From contig JAGGZB010000057.1 in the NCBI GenBank assembly GCA_021162225.1, forward strand, positions 1 to 6,880: a stretch of 6,880 nt of DNA. Reading direction: 5' to 3'. Below are positions 4,754 through 6,880 of the stretch, piece after piece. Both the position numbers and the translations under genes were made by a program. This DNA comes from Candidatus Bathyarchaeota archaeon. Lineage in GTDB: Archaea; Thermoproteota; Bathyarchaeia; Bathyarchaeales; DTEX01. Position 1 is the stretch's first letter. Every line of letters begins with the position of its first letter. Under the pieces are notes generated by a model. It saw only the letters and a program-made list of their open reading frames with translations. It had not been told where the DNA came from and did not search any database.

Positions 4754-5391
4754 TTCCGCATCGCCTCGATTGGAATTCTGAAGTGGCTGTCTCTTCCAGC
4801 GCTGACGTATTCGCCGCCCAACTTGTTCCTTGCGATGTCTGCTAGTTCGCTGAAGAGTTTTGAGCCGAGAAACTGTTTCGGCTTGACGATGACGTGATCG
4901 CCTGAAAGTTCAAGGCTGATTTTGTCGATTAGCTCGTTTGGGAACATCTTCTTTGCGCGTTCTATGATCTGTATGGGCTGCTCTATGATGCCGCTTGCAG
5001 CCGCGAAGGCCCATGCAACTGGTTCCTTGTACTCGCTGAGCTTCTCAGGCTCAAGCCTGCCGGCTATCATGATGCGGCTGAGCCTTCCATCCTTATCGGC
5101 GATGACTTCATAGTTGAAGCCATGCTTCTCCTTGATTTTCTCGAGGACTTCGCGGCGAAGCCAGTCAACCGCCGAATTGTCAACTTTAACTGTGAGGTTG
5201 CTGAAGGGGACGAACTCGACTGACTCGCTGAAGAGCCTCACATAGCCGACGGGCTCATCCTTATACTCGAGAACCTCATAGACGCTTAGGGCCTCGCGGA
5301 TCTTCTGTGCCGCCTGCTCAAGACAATCCGCAAACTCAGCTAGTGCTTTAAGCATCAAATACTCACAACTATATGGGGGTGTGCCTCTCAT
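4750..5391 (-). CDS. Element protein of unknown function (213 aa), possible helicase partner
   Basis: A soluble protein, not assigned to a family. The N-terminus (about 13-40) is a likely amphipathic helix (LKALAEFADCLEQ), followed by a beta-rich part (45-71), a helix with many charges (74-90), and a segment ending GIIEQPI (134-140). The C-terminal 45 residues (HVIVKPKQFLGSKL, then LGGEYVSAGRDSHFRIP) read as beta-alpha-beta-beta, reminiscent of the small HARP-like or ssDNA-handling modules attached to helicases; this likeness is by eye only. AGGTGATC (5403-5396) four bases before ATG 5391 is an excellent ribosome site and fixes the start. The stop shares ATGA with the 55-aa gene. The gene follows the XPB-like helicase gene after 70 bases on the same strand, so the products may act together. 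Confidence 0.85.
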   Translation of the reverse strand: MRGTPPYSCEYLMLKALAEFADCLEQAAQKIREALSVYEVLEYKDEPVGYVRLFSESVEFVPFSNLTVKVDNSAVDWLRREVLEKIKEKHGFNYEVIADKDGRLSRIMIAGRLEPEKLSEYKEPVAWAFAAASGIIEQPIQIIERAKKMFPNELIDKISLELSGDHVIVKPKQFLGSKLFSELADIARNKLGGEYVSAGRDSHFRIPIEAMRK

Positions 5392-5395
5392 CTCC

Positions 5396-5403
5396 GATCA
5401 CCT
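5396..5403 (-). promoter_or_regulatory. Strong ribosome binding site for the 213-aa gene
   Basis: Minus-strand AGGTGATC is an eight-base match to the archaeal 16S 3'-end complement, spaced four bases from ATG 5391. It favours this start over the in-frame ATG at 5355. Confidence 0.6.
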
Positions 5404-5461
5404 TCTGGGCGTCTGGGGATGGGAGGCATGCCCCCACCCTCCAGCCCATGAGTCTCATTCT
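5404..5461. other. Spacer between helicase and 213-aa gene
   Basis: A G/C-rich gap containing the palindrome GGCATGCC (5425-5432) with imperfect GC arms. A 29-codon frame (5458-5369, minus) starts three bases after the helicase stop and overlaps the next gene; it is too short to claim. Confidence 0.3.
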
Positions 5462-6871
5462 TCACGCTCCTTCTTTCACGAGTTTAATTTCGAAGTCCCT
5501 AGCGTAGAGACTCTGCAGTCTCTTCCCATACTTCTCCAGCTCCTCAGGCGTCATGATGATGTGGTATTCCGTGCCTTCATAGACGCTATGGAGAAGTCTC
5601 CCTGCTCGCTGCGCTTCTTGGCGGCGACTGCCAAACAGCATGTCATACTCTATGACGGTTCGTAGTTCTGGCAGGCTGATTCCCTCATCGAAGACTCTAG
5701 AGACGATCAGTCGCTTGTATTTCTCAACCATTTCGAGCCGCTTCCTGACTGAGTGCACGCCATACACATAGGGTATTCCAAGGGTCTTTGCGGCTTCTTT
5801 TCCAAGCGCGACGGTATCACAGAATATGAGCATGGGCGCCGGTAACTTCTGGACGAGCCTCTTTAACGTCCAGAGCTTTGCTGCTGAAATATGCACGTAG
5901 ACCGGTGGCTTTCTGATCCATCCTTCCTCTACAAGCCTGTTCCAGTCGCTTCCGTAGGGATAGCCGCCCAGCAGGTAAATGAGTTCGCTGTGTCCGTCTT
6001 CTCGCCAAGGTGTTCCCGTAAGCGTAAGTCGGTAATCCGCATCTAGAAAGGCTAATCGGCTGTATGAAGGTGCTGGGTAATGATGGCCCTCATCAAAGAT
6101 TAGTAGTCTCCATTTTCTACGTGCAAGCTTGTCTAGCGCTGTCTGATAGGTCGCGACTATAATGTCTCCTTCAGTTTTTCGTTCTCCTGAGTATTCTCCT
6201 ATTCTGGGGCCTGTTAGGTGTTTCTTGAGTGCTCTGACCCACTGACCGACAAGCGTCAGGCTTGGAACAACGATGAGCGTCCTGTCTGAGACTGCTGAGA
6301 TGGCGGCTATCGCCGTGAATGTTTTTCCACCGCCGAAGGGAAAGAGGAGGGTCATGGAGCCGTGACGCAGCCAAAAATCCAGCGCTTCTTTTTGGTATGG
6401 GCGGAGCTGTATGTCGGTCTTCCATTTCCAAGTTGCCTTTACCGGTTTTGGAGTCCACGGGATCACTCCGTCCTTTATGAGTTTCAGGGAGAGACTCACA
6501 AGCCTACCGGCTTTTACTCTTATGCCTTTTCCGCGCTCTCGCCTCAATAGATCCGACCTGTAGCGCTTCCATGCCTCCCCGAGCTCCTCCTCGCTGCCTA
6601 CAAGATAGCCCTGCTCAAGCCTGAGAGTTTTAAACTTGGCTTCCAGGTCAAATTCGCCTTTCAGCTCGTCAGGTATGAGGCCAGCCCAGAGTGCGAATCT
6701 GTCTACTCGATAGACATAGAAGGATTCGTTCTGATTGACCAGCCAACCCGCACGGATACCGGTCCATTTAGGCGTTATCAGAAGCGCGTGGTCATCCTGC
6801 TGGATTACAATGTAGGGCTTCTCCATGAAGACGTTGAAGGACTCGTCGTCACCCTTCGCGTAGACGCTCAT
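5462..6871 (-). CDS. XPB/Rad25-like superfamily 2 DNA helicase of the mobile element
   Basis: ATP-dependent DNA translocase or helicase. Domain 1 has LRPYQ (156-160), Walker A PFGGGKT (178-184), VVPS (201-204), DEGH (260-263) and TGTP (285-288). It is followed at once by R-E-D (290-292), the RED motif that marks XPB relatives. Domain 2 has LIFCD (348-352), the FDEGISLPE motif V (394-402) and QRAGR (421-425). The Walker A has FGGGKT where most relatives have G(S/T)GKT. Residues 1-150 are unlike the ordinary XPB damage-recognition domain as far as can be judged, with an aromatic-rich start and a charged helix (94-114). The 469-aa length is near that of compact archaeal XPB. The frame stays open upstream of ATG 6871 to the window edge, so the true start may lie outside. 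The gene leads the visible operon towards the integrase. Confidence 0.88.
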   Translation of the reverse strand: MSVYAKGDDESFNVFMEKPYIVIQQDDHALLITPKWTGIRAGWLVNQNESFYVYRVDRFALWAGLIPDELKGEFDLEAKFKTLRLEQGYLVGSEEELGEAWKRYRSDLLRRERGKGIRVKAGRLVSLSLKLIKDGVIPWTPKPVKATWKWKTDIQLRPYQKEALDFWLRHGSMTLLFPFGGGKTFTAIAAISAVSDRTLIVVPSLTLVGQWVRALKKHLTGPRIGEYSGERKTEGDIIVATYQTALDKLARRKWRLLIFDEGHHYPAPSYSRLAFLDADYRLTLTGTPWREDGHSELIYLLGGYPYGSDWNRLVEEGWIRKPPVYVHISAAKLWTLKRLVQKLPAPMLIFCDTVALGKEAAKTLGIPYVYGVHSVRKRLEMVEKYKRLIVSRVFDEGISLPELRTVIEYDMLFGSRRQEAQRAGRLLHSVYEGTEYHIIMTPEELEKYGKRLQSLYARDFEIKLVKEGA

Positions 6872-6880
6872 GTCGCCGTA

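Larger units (their letters stand above)
3414..6880. mobile_element. One end of an integrated element at tRNA-Asn (continues past the window)
   Basis: Three signs mark an integrated element: a tyrosine recombinase gene ending 25 bases from the tRNA 3' end, a clear rise in GC content and GC-ending codons relative to the AT-rich transporter side, and a tightly packed one-strand operon of helicase, unknown genes and integrase. The element type (virus, plasmid, other) cannot be told because no capsid, replication-initiation or partition gene is visible. The integrase gene is intact rather than split by the att site, unlike SSV-type integration. Confidence 0.65.

Noticed and set aside
5422..5435. 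Inverted repeat around GGCATGCC as terminator or operator
   Set aside because: Short arms with a mismatch in a G/C-rich spacer and no T tract follow; too weak to assign a role.
5369..5458. 29-codon minus-strand frame starting just after the helicase stop
   Set aside because: It is very short and overlaps the well-supported start of the 213-aa gene; the ribosome site at 5403-5396 clearly serves that gene.
1..6880. CRISPR array or tandem repeat array
   Set aside because: No regularly spaced repeats of 20-40 bases were seen on either strand.

Overview
The window looks archaeal. One tRNA gene can only be read as a tRNA if two short introns with bulge-helix-bulge (BHB) splice motifs are removed. 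Promoters are AT-rich TATA-type boxes about 25-30 bases ahead of starts, ribosome sites match the archaeal GGTGATC consensus, and both tRNAs encode their CCA. Introns at unusual tRNA positions and the style of the integrase suggest a (hyper)thermophilic Thermoproteota/Bathyarchaeia-like lineage; this assignment is inference.

Left part (1-3260, AT-rich, chromosomal). A gene of unknown function with an N-terminal membrane or signal segment runs off the left edge on the minus strand (140 to 1). Diverging from it is a plus-strand three-gene ABC importer operon of the zinc/manganese (TroA/ABC-3) class: an anchored substrate-binding lipoprotein, an ATPase, and a permease whose start overlaps the ATPase end. 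The binding protein keeps only the first of the family's usual metal ligands, so its substrate is uncertain. A tRNA with a CAT anticodon lies on the minus strand, tail to tail with the permease.

Junction (3230-3440). A tRNA-Asn(GTT) gene on the plus strand contains a 17-nt intron between positions 8 and 9 and a 29-nt intron between positions 30 and 31. Its leader carries an exact extra copy of the first seven tRNA bases.

Right part (3414-6880, visibly GC-richer). This looks like one end of an integrated mobile element. A zinc-ribbon tyrosine recombinase ends only 25 bases from the tRNA 3' end. It is the last gene of a compact minus-strand operon read in the order XPB-like SF2 helicase, 213-aa unknown protein, 55-aa unknown protein, integrase. 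The last three genes overlap by 4 and 8 bases, so they are probably translationally coupled. The tRNA-Asn 3' half is the likely attachment site; the other end of the element lies outside the window. The helicase and the two unknown proteins may form a DNA-processing module of the element, but the sequence alone does not show its job.
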